From NCBI RefSeq assembly GCF_900091415.1, contig NZ_FMHU01000002.1, positions 2,790,001 to 2,854,000 on the forward strand: a stretch of DNA of 64,000 bases. Direction: 5' to 3'. The position numbers were made by a program, and so were the translations under genes. The first letter of the stretch is position 1; every line of letters starts with the position of its first letter. Below, one piece after another: positions 17,706-26,802 of this stretch. The notes under the pieces are model-generated. The model worked only from the letters and a program-made list of their open reading frames with translations. It had not been told where the DNA came from and did not search any database. Source of the DNA: Micromonospora inyonensis. GTDB taxonomy: Bacteria > Actinomycetota > Actinomycetes > Mycobacteriales > Micromonosporaceae.

Positions 17706-19564
17706 TCAGAACGACTCCTCGGGGACGTCCATCAGGTCGAGCTGGGCCCCCTGGACGATCTTGCGGTCGGCGGTGAGCCGGGGCAGCACCTCGCGGGCGA
17801 AGAACCGGGCCGCCGCCACCTTGCCGGCGTAGAAGGACCGATCCCCGGTGGGGTGGCCGCCGCCGGCCAGGGCGCGCGCCGCGACCTCGGCCTGGACGAG
17901 GAGGAGCCAACCGACGAAGAGGTCGCCGAGGGCCAAAAGGACCCGGCGGCTGTGCAGGCCCACCAGGTAGAGCTGCCGGGGCTCCCCGCCCTGGGCCGCA
18001 CCCAGCCACTCCAGCATCGCGCCGAGGGCGCCCTGCACGTCGGTCACCGCCCGGCCGAGGGCGGTCCGCTCCGCCGCCAGCGGGTCGTCCTCGACCTCCG
18101 CGCCGACGAACTCGCCGATCTCGGCGGCCACCGCCATCAGCGCGACGCCCTGGTCCTTGGCGATCTTGCGGAAGACCAGGTCGAGGCTCTGGATCGCGGT
18201 CGTGCCCTCGTACAAGGTGTCGATTTTGGCATCCCGGACGTACTGCTCCAGCGGGTAGTCGGTCAGGTACCCCGAGCCGCCGAGGATCTGCAACGACTCG
18301 TGACCGAGGATCTCGTACGCCCGCTCCGAGCCGAACCCCTTGACCAGGGGCAGGAGCAGGTCGTTGACCCGGGCGGCCAGCTCGGCGTCCGGTCCGAGGA
18401 CCATCCGGTCCTGCCAGCGTCCGGTGTAGACGAGCAGGGCGCGCAGCCCTTCGGCGTACGCCTTCTGCAGCATCAGCGACCGGCGGACGTCGGGGTGGGC
18501 GATGATCCGTACCCGTGGGGCGGTCTTGTCGGCCATCCGGGTCAGGTCGGCGCCCTGCACCCGGTCCCGCGCGTACGCCACCGCGTTACGGTAGCCGGTG
18601 CCGAGGGTGGCGATGGCCTTGGTGCCGACCATCATCCGGGCGTACTCGATGATCCGGAACATCTGCCGGATGCCGTCGTGCCGATCCCCCACCAGCCAGC
18701 CGACGGCCGGCACGCCGTGCTGGCCGAAGGTCAGCTCGCAGGTGTTGGAGACCTTCAGCCCCATCTTCTCCTCGACGCCGGTCGCGTAGACGCCGTTGCG
18801 CGCGCCGACCTCTCCCGTGGTCGGGTCGAAGTGGAACTTGGGGACGACGAAGAGGGAGAGCCCCTTGGTGCCCGGCCCGCCCACGCCGGGTACGCCGACC
18901 GGTCGGGCCAGCACGTAGTGGACGATGTTCTCGGTGAGGTCGTGCTCGCCCGAGGTGATGAACCGCTTGACCCCCTCGATGTGCCAGGAGCCGTCCGGCT
19001 GCGGGACCGCCCGGGTGCGCCCCGCGCCGACGTCCGAACCGGCGTCCGCCTCGGTCAGGGCCATTGTGGAGGCCCACTCGCGGTCCACGAAGATCCGGGC
19101 CCACCGCTTCTGCTCCGGCGTCCCCTCGTGCCAGAGCACGTTGGCCAGAGGCGGCCCGGAGGCGTAGATCCAGACCGCCGGGTTGGCCCCCATCACCAGC
19201 TCACCGATCACCGATCACCGATCACCCGCCAGAGCATCCGGGGCGCGGGCGTGCCGCCCAGCTCCGGGGCCAGGTCGCCGAGCCGCCAGAACCCGGCGTC
19301 CAGGAACGCCCGGTACGCCTTCGCGAAGCCCGCCGGCAGCGGCGCCGTGTGGGTCGCCGGGTCGAAGACCGGCGGATGCCGGTCCCCCTCGGTGAACGCC
19401 TCCGCCAGCTTTTCCCGGGCGGAGCGGTCCACCTCGGCGAGGATCTGACGGATCGTCTCGACGTCCAGGTCGGGGTACCCGCCCGGGCCGAGGAACCGGT
19501 CGACGCCGAAGACCTCGAAGAGGTTGAACTCCAGGTCCCGCAGGCTGCTGCGGTAGTGGCCCAT
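17706..19564 (-). pseudogene. Acyl-CoA dehydrogenase interrupted at a 7-bp slippage tract
   Basis: This is an FAD-dependent acyl-CoA dehydrogenase of the long (about 600-residue) FadE type. The first reading frame (ATG 19564, with GGAG upstream) encodes the N-terminal domain (DLEFNLFEVF, AKAYRAFLDAGFWRL) and stops at 19208. The second frame (GTG at 19211 to 17706) contains the rest: [17 protein letters not shown] (FAD/substrate loop), [27 protein letters not shown] with the catalytic-base region, and the C-terminal helices. The break lies in three copies of GTGATCG; with one copy the frame would read straight through as [11 protein letters not shown]. The second ORF's GTG overlaps the first's TGA, so two polypeptides could be made by coupling. 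The substrate is unknown. Confidence 0.8.
19205..19225. repeat. Triplicate heptanucleotide in the acyl-CoA dehydrogenase gene
   Basis: Three perfect copies of GTGATCG (minus strand) lie head to tail, followed by a partial copy GTGAGC. Each added or lost copy shifts the frame by one, so one or four copies give an open gene, while two or three copies close it. Confidence 0.9.
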
Positions 19565-19597
19565 CTGTGCGTGCTCCTGTCTGCTGACGGTGGCGGC

Positions 19598-21064
19598 TCA
19601 ACCGCCGTGGATGGCCGCCATGTCGACCTTGGCGCGGTTGTTCGGGAGCAGGAAGGTGACCAGGACGGCGAGGGCGGTGAGGATCGCGGCCACCAGGAAC
19701 GCGGCGTGCAGGCCGTCCAGGAGAGCCGAGCCCTGTACCGCGCCCTCGCTGATCCGCCCCGACAACCGCTCGTTGGCGACGGTGACCAGGACGGCCAGGC
19801 CGACCGCGCCACCCACCTGCTGCGAGGTGTTCATCAGGCCGGAGGCGATGCCGCTCTCCTCCCGGGCGACGCCGCTGACCGCGGCCACCACCAGCGGCAC
19901 CAGCGCCAGACCGAAGCCCGCGCCGGAGAGGATCAGGGTGGGGAGGAGTTCGCTGACGTACGACCCGTCGACCGTGCTGCGCAGCAGCAGCACCTGGCCG
20001 ACCCCGACCAGCGCCAGACCGGCCATGATCAGGTTACGGGTGCCCAGGCGGGGGGTGAGCTGCATGGCCGCCCCGGCGAAGACCGCCATGGTGAGGCCGA
20101 GCGGGGCCCAGGACAGGCCGGCCCGGATCGGCGACCAACCGTTGATCACCTGCATGTAGAGGCTGAGGAAGAAGAAGGTGCCGTAGAGCGCGGAGGCGGC
20201 CAGCACGGTGAGGATGTTGGCCACCGCGATCTGCCGGTTGGCCAGGATACCGAGGCGCAGCAGCGGCTCCGGGGCGCGCTTCTCCCACCAGACGAAAACC
20301 GCGATCAGCACGACCGCCCCGGCCAGCCCGCCGATGGTGCGCAGGTCGCTCCAGTCGCGGTGCGAGGTGTTCAGCATGGTGTAGACGAGCAGGAGCAGAC
20401 CACCGGTGATGGTCGCCGCACCGAAGCCGTCCAGTCGGCGCGGGCCGCCGGCCGTCTCGATGCTGGCGCCCCCGCGCAGGCCGGCCACGGTGAGGACGAG
20501 CAGCACCACGCCGACCGGGACGTTGATGAAGAAGACCCAGCGCCACCCGATCGTGTCGGTGATCAGCCCGCCGAGAAGCACGCCGGTGGTGCCCGCGATG
20601 CCGGAGAGGCCACCCCATACGCCCAGCGCCTTGCCCCGCTGCTCGGCATTGGTGAAGGCGCTGACCAGGATGCTCAGCGCGGCCGGGCTGAGCAGCGCCG
20701 CGCCGAAGCCCTGCACGCCCCGGGCGATGATCAGCGCCGTGTCGGACTGGGCGAGCCCGCCCGCCAGCGACGCGCCGACGAAGACGACGAGGCCGACCAG
20801 GAACATCCGCTGCCGGCCGAAGAGGTCCGCGCCCCGCCCGCCGAGCAGCAGGAAGCCGCCGAAGAGCAGCATGTACGCGTCGACCACCCAGGCCAGGGAG
20901 GAGGTGGAGAACTCCAGGTCGGTCCGGATCGACGGCAGAGCCAGGTTGACCACCGTCTCGTCGAAGATGACGAGCAGTTGGGCGCCACAGGTGATGGCGA
21001 GCAGGAGCGCGACCCGCCCCCGGCTCAACATCTGGTCCCGTCGGGGCACGGCGGCTTGCACCAT
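19598..21064 (-). CDS. MFS exporter, EmrB/QacA (DHA2) type
   Basis: A 488-residue, 14-helix drug:H+ antiporter. Helix 1 holds FDETVVNLALPSIRTDL (the D...N-ALP motif of DHA2 pumps, ~25-42). GGRGADLFGRQRMFL is motif A (~68-82), and GVWGGLSGIAGTTGVLLGG is motif C of antiporters (~140-158). The ATG at 21064 is chosen for GAGGAG five bases upstream; the GTG three bases earlier is too close. It lies next to the acyl-CoA dehydrogenase and upstream of the acyl-ACP cluster, so it may export that product, though this is only inferred from position. It is intact. Confidence 0.88.
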   Translation of the reverse strand: MVQAAVPRRDQMLSRGRVALLLAITCGAQLLVIFDETVVNLALPSIRTDLEFSTSSLAWVVDAYMLLFGGFLLLGGRGADLFGRQRMFLVGLVVFVGASLAGGLAQSDTALIIARGVQGFGAALLSPAALSILVSAFTNAEQRGKALGVWGGLSGIAGTTGVLLGGLITDTIGWRWVFFINVPVGVVLLVLTVAGLRGGASIETAGGPRRLDGFGAATITGGLLLLVYTMLNTSHRDWSDLRTIGGLAGAVVLIAVFVWWEKRAPEPLLRLGILANRQIAVANILTVLAASALYGTFFFLSLYMQVINGWSPIRAGLSWAPLGLTMAVFAGAAMQLTPRLGTRNLIMAGLALVGVGQVLLLRSTVDGSYVSELLPTLILSGAGFGLALVPLVVAAVSGVAREESGIASGLMNTSQQVGGAVGLAVLVTVANERLSGRISEGAVQGSALLDGLHAAFLVAAILTALAVLVTFLLPNNRAKVDMAAIHGG

Positions 21065-21243
21065 CACAGCTCCTCAGCAGTGCTCGGTGGGTGGCGGGGG
21101 TAACGCCCGGACGGTCCGGGGCGGCACCGGCCCCGACAGGCGGTGAGGCCGGCACGCATGGTCGTCGGATCCGGCCGGCACCGGTCGGACCGGACGGTCT
21201 CCGGAGCGACCCACCCGGCTCGCGTGGCCCGCTCGGGCGCGGG

Positions 21244-21884
21244 TCAGTCGCCGAAGGCGCGCTGCTGGCGGCGGCGCAGCGAGCCGGCCAGCAGCTTGAC
21301 CACCGGGCGGGCCGGCACACCCGCCCGTTCGCCCGGCTCGGCGACCGAGTCCAGCCAGGGCGGCACGAAACCGAGTGTCCACTTCGGCGCGGTCCTGAGC
21401 ATGTTCCGCTCGAACCGGCTCCAGGCGGACGCCTCCAGGGCCGGGGCCAGCCGGTCGGTCAGCTCGCGCTCCTCGTCGGCGCAGTGCGCGGCGAGCGAGT
21501 CCCGCAGCCGCTGCACCGCCACGCCGAACTCGGCCCACGCGGTGGCCGGGGCGCCGTCGAGGGCGACCAGCCGCCCCCGGACGTCCTTGAGATGACCGAG
21601 CAGCTCGGCGTGCTCCCCCGTCATCAGGGTCAGCACGTCCTCGCCGGCACCGCGCTCCCGCAGCATCGGCCAGAAGAACTCGTCCTCGCCCTCGTGGTGG
21701 TGCTCGATGATCTGGAGGATCCGGTCGGCGTAGTCGATCAGGGCCGCCGCGCGCGCCGGATCGGCGGCGCGGGACAGGCCGGTGGCCGTGGTCGCGATAC
21801 GACCCAGATCGCGCAGCTCGCCCGGTGTGCGAGCCGCATCGTGAGGTGACCGGAGGGAAATCCGACGGCTGGCTGACTGGACAT
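21244..21884 (-). pseudogene. Hemerythrin-like (HHE) domain protein, frameshifted near the N-terminus
   Basis: A di-iron helical-bundle protein of the hemerythrin HHE family, often linked to redox or nitric-oxide sensing. The true start seems to be the ATG at 21884, with AAGGAG upstream, giving SSQPAVGFPSGHLTMRLAH. Near 21,830 the frame shifts, and the main domain (GELRDLGRIA, IIEHHHEGEDEFF with iron-ligand His/Glu, GEHAELLGHL, HCADEERELTDRL) continues in the next frame to 21244. A single-base change joins them. The basic C-terminal tail ends KLLAGSLRRRQQRAFGD. The downstream frame has its own possible start, so a shortened protein might still be made. It is divergent from the desaturase. Confidence 0.68.
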
Positions 21885-22176
21885 GACCGACTCCTTGCTG
21901 CGGCGGCGCTGAACGCACGCCGACCGTATCAGCTATTGACCCACACCGGCGTCACAATCTCCTAAGCCCTGACCGGAGCATCGCATGCGGACCGATTGCC
22001 GGCGAATCGCGACCGAGGCTGGCCTTTTCTGACAGCACATATTGAATCGGACGGATCAGGCGCTGAACGGTAAATCCAGAGTGGATCGTCGGCTCCGCAA
22101 ACCATGGCCAATGCGATCCACTTTCGATAAAGTGCGGTACTTGTTTGCTGCGCGAGCCGTGGACGGGGACCGCCAG
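21885..22176. other. Low-GC intergenic stretch between the hemerythrin and desaturase genes
   Basis: I see no convincing gene in this divergent region. It is clearly less GC-rich than the rest of the window, which fits promoters for both flanking genes, and it contains the inverted repeat at 22080-22122. Short open frames exist on both strands but resemble nothing I recognise. Confidence 0.5.
22080..22122. promoter_or_regulatory. Inverted repeat AGTGGATCG-N25-CGATCCACT
   Basis: Two perfect 9-base arms (22080-22088 and 22114-22122) are separated by 25 bases, about 55 bp upstream of a possible desaturase ATG at 22177. Spacing of two to three helical turns between half-sites suits a DNA-binding dimer or an RNA hairpin. 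No cognate regulator is identifiable nearby. Confidence 0.35.
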
Positions 22177-22219
22177 ATGACAGTGCGTACACCGATCCGT
22201 TACCCGAACGGCGCCGTCG

Positions 22220-23418
22220 GTGGTTCCCATCCCCATTCCGTCAGACCCGTCGACCGCATTCCCCGCCCCGGGCCCGTCCGTTGCGACGAGCGGTCCCGGG
22301 GCCGGCCCGGCACGCGTCCCTCTCCGACGACCAGCCCCGGAAACGGGGACGCGCCGCGATCGCACCGCTCGAACCCATAGATCAAGAGGTAGGTACCTGG
22401 ACGGCAGAGAACACCGCTGGTTCATCCTGACCGCGTCCGTGGCGCCGCTGATCGGCGTCGTGGTGGCGATGGTCCTGCTCTGGAACAGGCTGTTCGGCTG
22501 GTCGGATCTCGTGGCCCTGGTGGTCATATACACGATCTGCGCCTTCGGCATCTCCACCGGCTACCACCGGCTGCTGACCCACCGGTCGTTCCGGACGACC
22601 CGTCCGATCTACCTCGCCCTGGCCACGGCCGGGGCGATGGCCGGGCAGGGCCCGCCGATCATCTGGGCCGCGCACCACCGTCGGCACCACCGGGTCGCCG
22701 ACCGGGAGGGCGACCCGCACAGCCCGCACCTGGCTTGGAGCCCGGCGTCAAGGGCATCCTGCGGGGACTCTGGCACGCCCACCTCGGCTGGCTCTTCGAC
22801 GTCGACCTGCGCTCGGAGCCGATGCGCTACTGCCCCGACCTGGTCCGGGACCGGGCCCTGCGGTGGATCAGCGAGAAGTTCGTCCTGGTCGTCCTCGCCG
22901 GCATCGTGCTGCCCGGCCTGATCGGGCTCGCCCTCACCGGCACCCTCGTCGGCGCGCTGACCGGTGCCCTCTGGGGTGGTCTGGTCCGGCTGTTCCTGGT
23001 CAACCACATGACCTACGCGGTCAACTCGGTCGGGCACTACTTCGGCCGCCGCCGGTTCGGCACCCTGGACCACTCCCGCAACGTGGCCTGGCTGGCCATC
23101 CCCTCCTTCGGCGAGGCCTGGCACAACAACCACCACGCCTTTCCCCGCTCGGCCCGGCACGGCATGAAGTGGTGGGAGGTGGACCTCAGCGCCATCTTCA
23201 TCTGGTCGCTGGAGAAGGTCGGCCTGGCCACCCACGTGATCCGGATCGACCCGGAGCGGCTGGCCATGCGCGAGGGCGGGGTGAGCCTGGTCGGCAACGT
23301 CAAGCCGGACCAGACTCCGGCGACCACCGCGGAGGAACTGCTGACCGCACCGGCGGCCCCGCCGCTGTCCGAGCGCCGGTCCACGTCCGATCTGGTCTCG
23401 GTCACCGACGTCGAATGA
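22220..23418 (+). pseudogene. Membrane fatty acyl desaturase (SCD/JamB type), frameshifted
   Basis: An integral-membrane di-iron desaturase or acetylenase. The three histidine boxes are in order: HRLLTH, HHRRHH and, in the second frame, HNNHH near 23,130. Hydrophobic segments flank them. The first part is in one frame to about 22,735; the second (GVKGILRGLWHAHLGWLFDVD onward) is in another, so one base has been gained or lost there. The N-terminus is unclear: the domain frame is open from a GTG at 22220 with no Shine-Dalgarno, while an ATG at 22177 with GGGGA upstream is in a different frame that closes at 22380. It is followed 37 bp later by the acyl-AMP ligase. Desaturase, FAAL and ACP together resemble the JamABC-type starter-unit modules. 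Confidence 0.75.
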
Positions 23419-23455
23419 GGACACCGACCGCCGTACCGGCCCGGAGGGGGACGCC

Positions 23456-25082
23456 ATGCAGCTGTGGGAGCGACTGACCGGAGCCGGGAACCAGGGCCGG
23501 TTGCACGCCTGGGCCGGCAACCGCTTCACCGCGACGCCCTGGTCGGAGGTGGTCGCCGACGGCCGGGGCGCGGCGGCCACGCTGCGCCGGGCCGGGGTGC
23601 GCCCGGGCCGGCAGGTGGCCGCCGTCCTGGACAACTCCCCCGGAGGCGGTGCGCGGCCTGCTCGGGGTCTGGCTGGCCGGCGGGGCCGTCGCGTCACTGC
23701 CGGTGCCCACCCGGGGCATGGACCGGCAGGAGTACGCGCGGCACCTGGAGACCCTGGTCGGCAACCTGGACGCGCCGGTGCTGCTGGCCGACGAGAAGCT
23801 GGTGCCGCTGCTGCCGGAGTCGGTGCTCCGCCGCCTGGCGGTGCGGTCCTGGCAGTCGCTCGCCAGCGACGGCCGGATCGACGAGAGCCCGCCGGAGGCC
23901 GACGGGCTGGCGTTCGTCCAGTACTCCTCGGGCAGCACCAGCGTGCCCAAGGGGTGCACGCTGACCACCCGGGCCATCGGCCGCCAGCTGGAGATGATCC
24001 TGGCCATGGCCGGCAGGGTGCCCGGCGAGGAGACGGTCGCCTCCTGGTTGCCGCTCTCCCACGACATGGGCATGTTCGGCTGCCTGCTCTACGCCTGGGC
24101 GCACGACTTCGGCCTGGTGCTGTCCACCCCGGAGCGGTTCATGATGTCGCCCCGGACCTGGTTCCGGGACATGGCCGAGTACGGCGCCACCATGACCGCG
24201 GGCACCAGCACCGCGCTGCACCTGGCCGCGCGGGGGCAGCGCAGTGGCGCGCTGTCCGCCCCGCTGAGGCTGCGGGTCTGCGTGGTCGGGGCCGAGCGGG
24301 TGGAGTGGGAGGCACTGCGACGCACGGTGGCCGCGTTCGGGCCGCAGGGGCTGCGGGCGGAGGCGCTGATGCCGGCGTACGGGCTGGCCGAGGCGACCCT
24401 CGCGGTGACCGCCTGCCCGCACGACGAGGCACCGCGCTTCCTCGACGTCGACGGCAACCGGCTGGCCGACGGCGAGGTGGTGGCGTGCGCCGCCGACGAC
24501 CCGGCGGCGACCCGGGTGGTCTCCACCGGCCGGCCCTGCGCCGGAGTCGAGGTGGACGTCGCCGAGCCGGGACGCCTCTCCGAGATCCGGGTCGCCTCGC
24601 CCAGCCTGGCCAGCGGCTACTTCGCCGACGCGGAGCGCACCGCCGCCCGGTTCGTCGACGGCCGGCTGCGCACCGGCGACCTGGGCTTCCTGCACGACGG
24701 CGAGCTGTACGTGGTGGGCCGCTCCGACGACCTCCTCCAGGTCGGCGGACGCAACGTCTACGCGCGGGAGATCGAGAGCACGATCGACGGGTTGGAGTCG
24801 GTCCGCAAGGGCTGCGCGGTGATCGTCGACGTGGCCGAGGGCGGCCGGAGCGAGGTGGTGCTGCTCGTGGAGCTGCGCAGCCGTAGCAACGACTACCGGG
24901 CCTTCGCCGAAGAGGCGGCGGCGATCGCGATGACCAAGGCCGGGGTGCCGCTGGCCGAGTGCGTCTTCCTGGAGAAGGGCACGCTGCCCAAGACACCCAG
25001 TGGCAAGATCCAGCGGTTCCGGTGCCGGACGCTGCTGGCGTCCGACGCGTGGCGTCCGCTGGCCCGGGTGGCCGTCCGCTGA
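23456..25082 (+). pseudogene. Fatty acyl-AMP ligase, one frameshift in a C5 run
   Basis: FAALs adenylate a fatty acid and pass it to an acyl carrier protein. The ATG at 23456 has GGAGGGGG upstream. The first 62 codons (LHAWAGNRFTATPWSEVVADG) run into a five-C tract at 23637-23641; removing one C joins them to the long frame that reaches 25082. That frame holds the ATP loop YSSGSTSVPKGCTLT, LPLSHDMGMFG, TAGTSTALHLAAR, AYGLAEATLAV, RTGDLGFLHDGELYVVGR and the catalytic-lysine end LPKTPSGKIQRFRCR. The SHDMG motif and GRNVYAREIE favour FAAL over acyl-CoA ligase. It converges with the KAS III gene at a shared terminator. Confidence 0.8.
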
Positions 25083-25083
25083 G

Positions 25084-25097
25084 GTCGCTGCCGCGAC
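25084..25097. repeat. 14-nt hairpin GTCGCTGCCGCGAC, copy 1
   Basis: A 5-bp stem with a TGCC loop begins one base after the ligase stop codon. An identical 14-mer lies after the methyltransferase at 29900-29913. Confidence 0.6.
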
Positions 25098-25102
25098 ACG
25101 CA

Positions 25103-25140
25103 GAAGCCGGGGTAGGAATCCGCTTCCCCACCCCGGCTTC
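25103..25140. terminator. Bidirectional terminator between the acyl-AMP ligase and KAS III genes
   Basis: Perfect 11-bp arms GAAGCCGGGGT (25103-25113) and ACCCCGGCTTC (25130-25140) enclose a 16-base loop that can pair further. It lies in the 80-bp gap between convergent genes. Confidence 0.75.
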
Positions 25141-25161
25141 GTCGTCGGAGCCGGCCGGCGA

Positions 25162-26143
25162 CTAGCCGCCGGCCCCCCAGCGGACGGCGGCGGCGCCGGC
25201 CATGTCCCCGGCGTGCGCGAAACCGGCCAGGACCAGCAGGTCGCCCGAGCGCACCCGGCCGTCCCGGACGGCCTCGGTCAGCGTGATCGGCACGGCGGCC
25301 CCGAAGAGGTTGCCGTACTCGTCGAAGGTGCAACGCCTCCCGCCAGTTGCGGAACATCCGGTCCGGCTGGTTGGTGATCAGCACGTCGATGTCCGGCGTA
25401 CGGGTGCCGATCCGGTCGCAGAGCGCGGTGACCACCTGGGGCAGGAGCTGGTTGCCCCGGCCGATGATCTTCGCGACCTTGGAGTCGGTGAAGCTGACGT
25501 CCATCTCGCTCTGTCCCGGCTGCCAGTACTTCCGGTCGTCGTCGAAGGCCAGGCCGACGTCGGTGGCGTACTCGACGTACTGGCGGACCTCCACGTCGAG
25601 GATCGGGGACTCGTCCCCGATCCGCAGGTAGCCGACCCCGCAGTCGTCGCCGGGGACCGGCGCGTGCGACCTGGTGCGGATGGTCGGCTGGGTGAAGACC
25701 TGGCCGGCGCTGTTCTGCACGTTGCACAGCAGCGCGGTACGCGCCCCGCCGGACTGCATGATCTGCTTGGCGACCTTCAGCATGTAGACGAAGGAGACGC
25801 AGCCGCCGTTGTACACGTCGAGCACCCACTCCGGGCGCTCGCCGAGCCGGTGGGCCACCTCCGCCCCGGCTCCGGTGAACGGCAGGTCGGGCAGGAGCAC
25901 GTTGGTGAGGAGCAGGTCCACCGGCCCGTCGCCACGCTCGCGCGCCCGTTCCAGCACCGGCCGGGCCGCCCTCACGATCAGGTCGGCCGCGGTCTCCTCC
26001 GGCCCGATGTGCCGGCGGTACTTCGGCGACTTGAACATCACGCTGTCGTCGAGAGCCGCGTCCGCGCCCCGGTAGAACTCGGTGCCGACCCGGTTCTCCG
26101 GCAGGGCGCTGTCGACGTCGACCAGGCTGACCGGGGTGGTCAT
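25162..26143 (-). pseudogene. Atypical ketoacyl-ACP synthase III, frameshifted near the C-terminus
   Basis: A thiolase-fold enzyme of the FabH/KAS III group. The nucleophile Cys115 lies in VYNGGCVSFVYML. The position of the usual active-site histidine (IPHQAN in FabH) reads ITNQPD, with Asn258. The last active-site asparagine (NTSAAS in FabH) corresponds to NLFGAAVP, beyond the frameshift. The ATG at 26143 overlaps the stop of the SRPBCC gene (ATGA). Around 25,330 the frame closes; the true end, TFDEYGNLFG through FAHAGDMAGAAAVRWGAGG and a TAG at 25162, is in another frame, one base away. With Cys-Asn-Asn residues the reaction may differ from standard decarboxylative condensation, for example acyl transfer. 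Confidence 0.78.
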
Positions 26144-26802
26144 ACCGACGCTCCCGCACGCACCACGTGGCCGGTCACCGGGATGCCCCGGCTGTGCCGG
26201 TACTCCAGAATCGCCTTGAGGTTGTCCAGCTCGGCCCGGTGCCCGGCGTAGAACAGGGGCCACATGTCCCCCACCCAGACCCGGTTCGGGTCGGCGACCA
26301 GGTGCCGATTGGGGTTGTCGTCGTAGTACGGGTGCCGGCAGTTGGTCCAGACCAGCACCGAGCCCGGCTTCTTGAGCACCAGCTCGGCGGGAATGATCCG
26401 GTTGATGTAGATCATCCACAGCTCGTCGCCCTGGTCCCAGGCGCAGTGGTAGTCGACGGTCAGCGCCTCCCGGTTGGCGACCACCTTCGCGTAGATGCGG
26501 GTGTCGTCGGCCAGCGTGTCCCAGCCGACGTGCAGGCCGTCGGTGGCACCGGGAACCGGCTCGAAGTGCCGGGTGCTGTACGTCCACTCGTCGAGGTTGC
26601 GCAGGTCGGCGAGGTAGTCGAAGACGTCCTCCGGCGGGCAGTCGATGTAGTCCTGCACGGTGCAGAACTGCCCGTACACCGCGTCGTGCGGGTAGACCGC
26701 GTGGGTCATCTCCGCCGCCTTGGCCAGCGCAGCCTCCCTGGGGGTGGTCTCGCAGCGCAGCAGGTTCGGGATGTCAGCCAACGGCGACGACGGGCTGGTC
26801 AT
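26140..26802 (-). CDS. SRPBCC (START/polyketide cyclase-like) protein
   Basis: A 220-residue protein. After an N-terminal extension of about 55 residues it has a hydrophobic-ligand-binding helix-grip fold: YIDCPPEDVFDYLADLRNLDEW is the usual beta1-alpha1-alpha2 start, and DTLADDTRIYAKVVA and YHCAWDQGDELWMIYI are the following strands. Such proteins act as aromatases or cyclases, or as carriers of lipids and hydrophobic intermediates; no catalytic residues can be named. The ATG at 26802, preceded by GGAGCACC, lies inside the end of the ThDP enzyme gene (29-bp overlap), and its stop overlaps the KAS III start. The three genes are therefore translationally linked and likely to act in sequence. 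Confidence 0.75.
   Translation of the reverse strand: MTSPSSPLADIPNLLRCETTPREAALAKAAEMTHAVYPHDAVYGQFCTVQDYIDCPPEDVFDYLADLRNLDEWTYSTRHFEPVPGATDGLHVGWDTLADDTRIYAKVVANREALTVDYHCAWDQGDELWMIYINRIIPAELVLKKPGSVLVWTNCRHPYYDDNPNRHLVADPNRVWVGDMWPLFYAGHRAELDNLKAILEYRHSRGIPVTGHVVRAGASV

Noticed and set aside
22042..22380. Small plus-strand ORF before the desaturase as a separate gene
   Set aside because: No recognisable domain. Its second half may instead be the original desaturase N-terminus in a shifted frame, so it is discussed under that gene.
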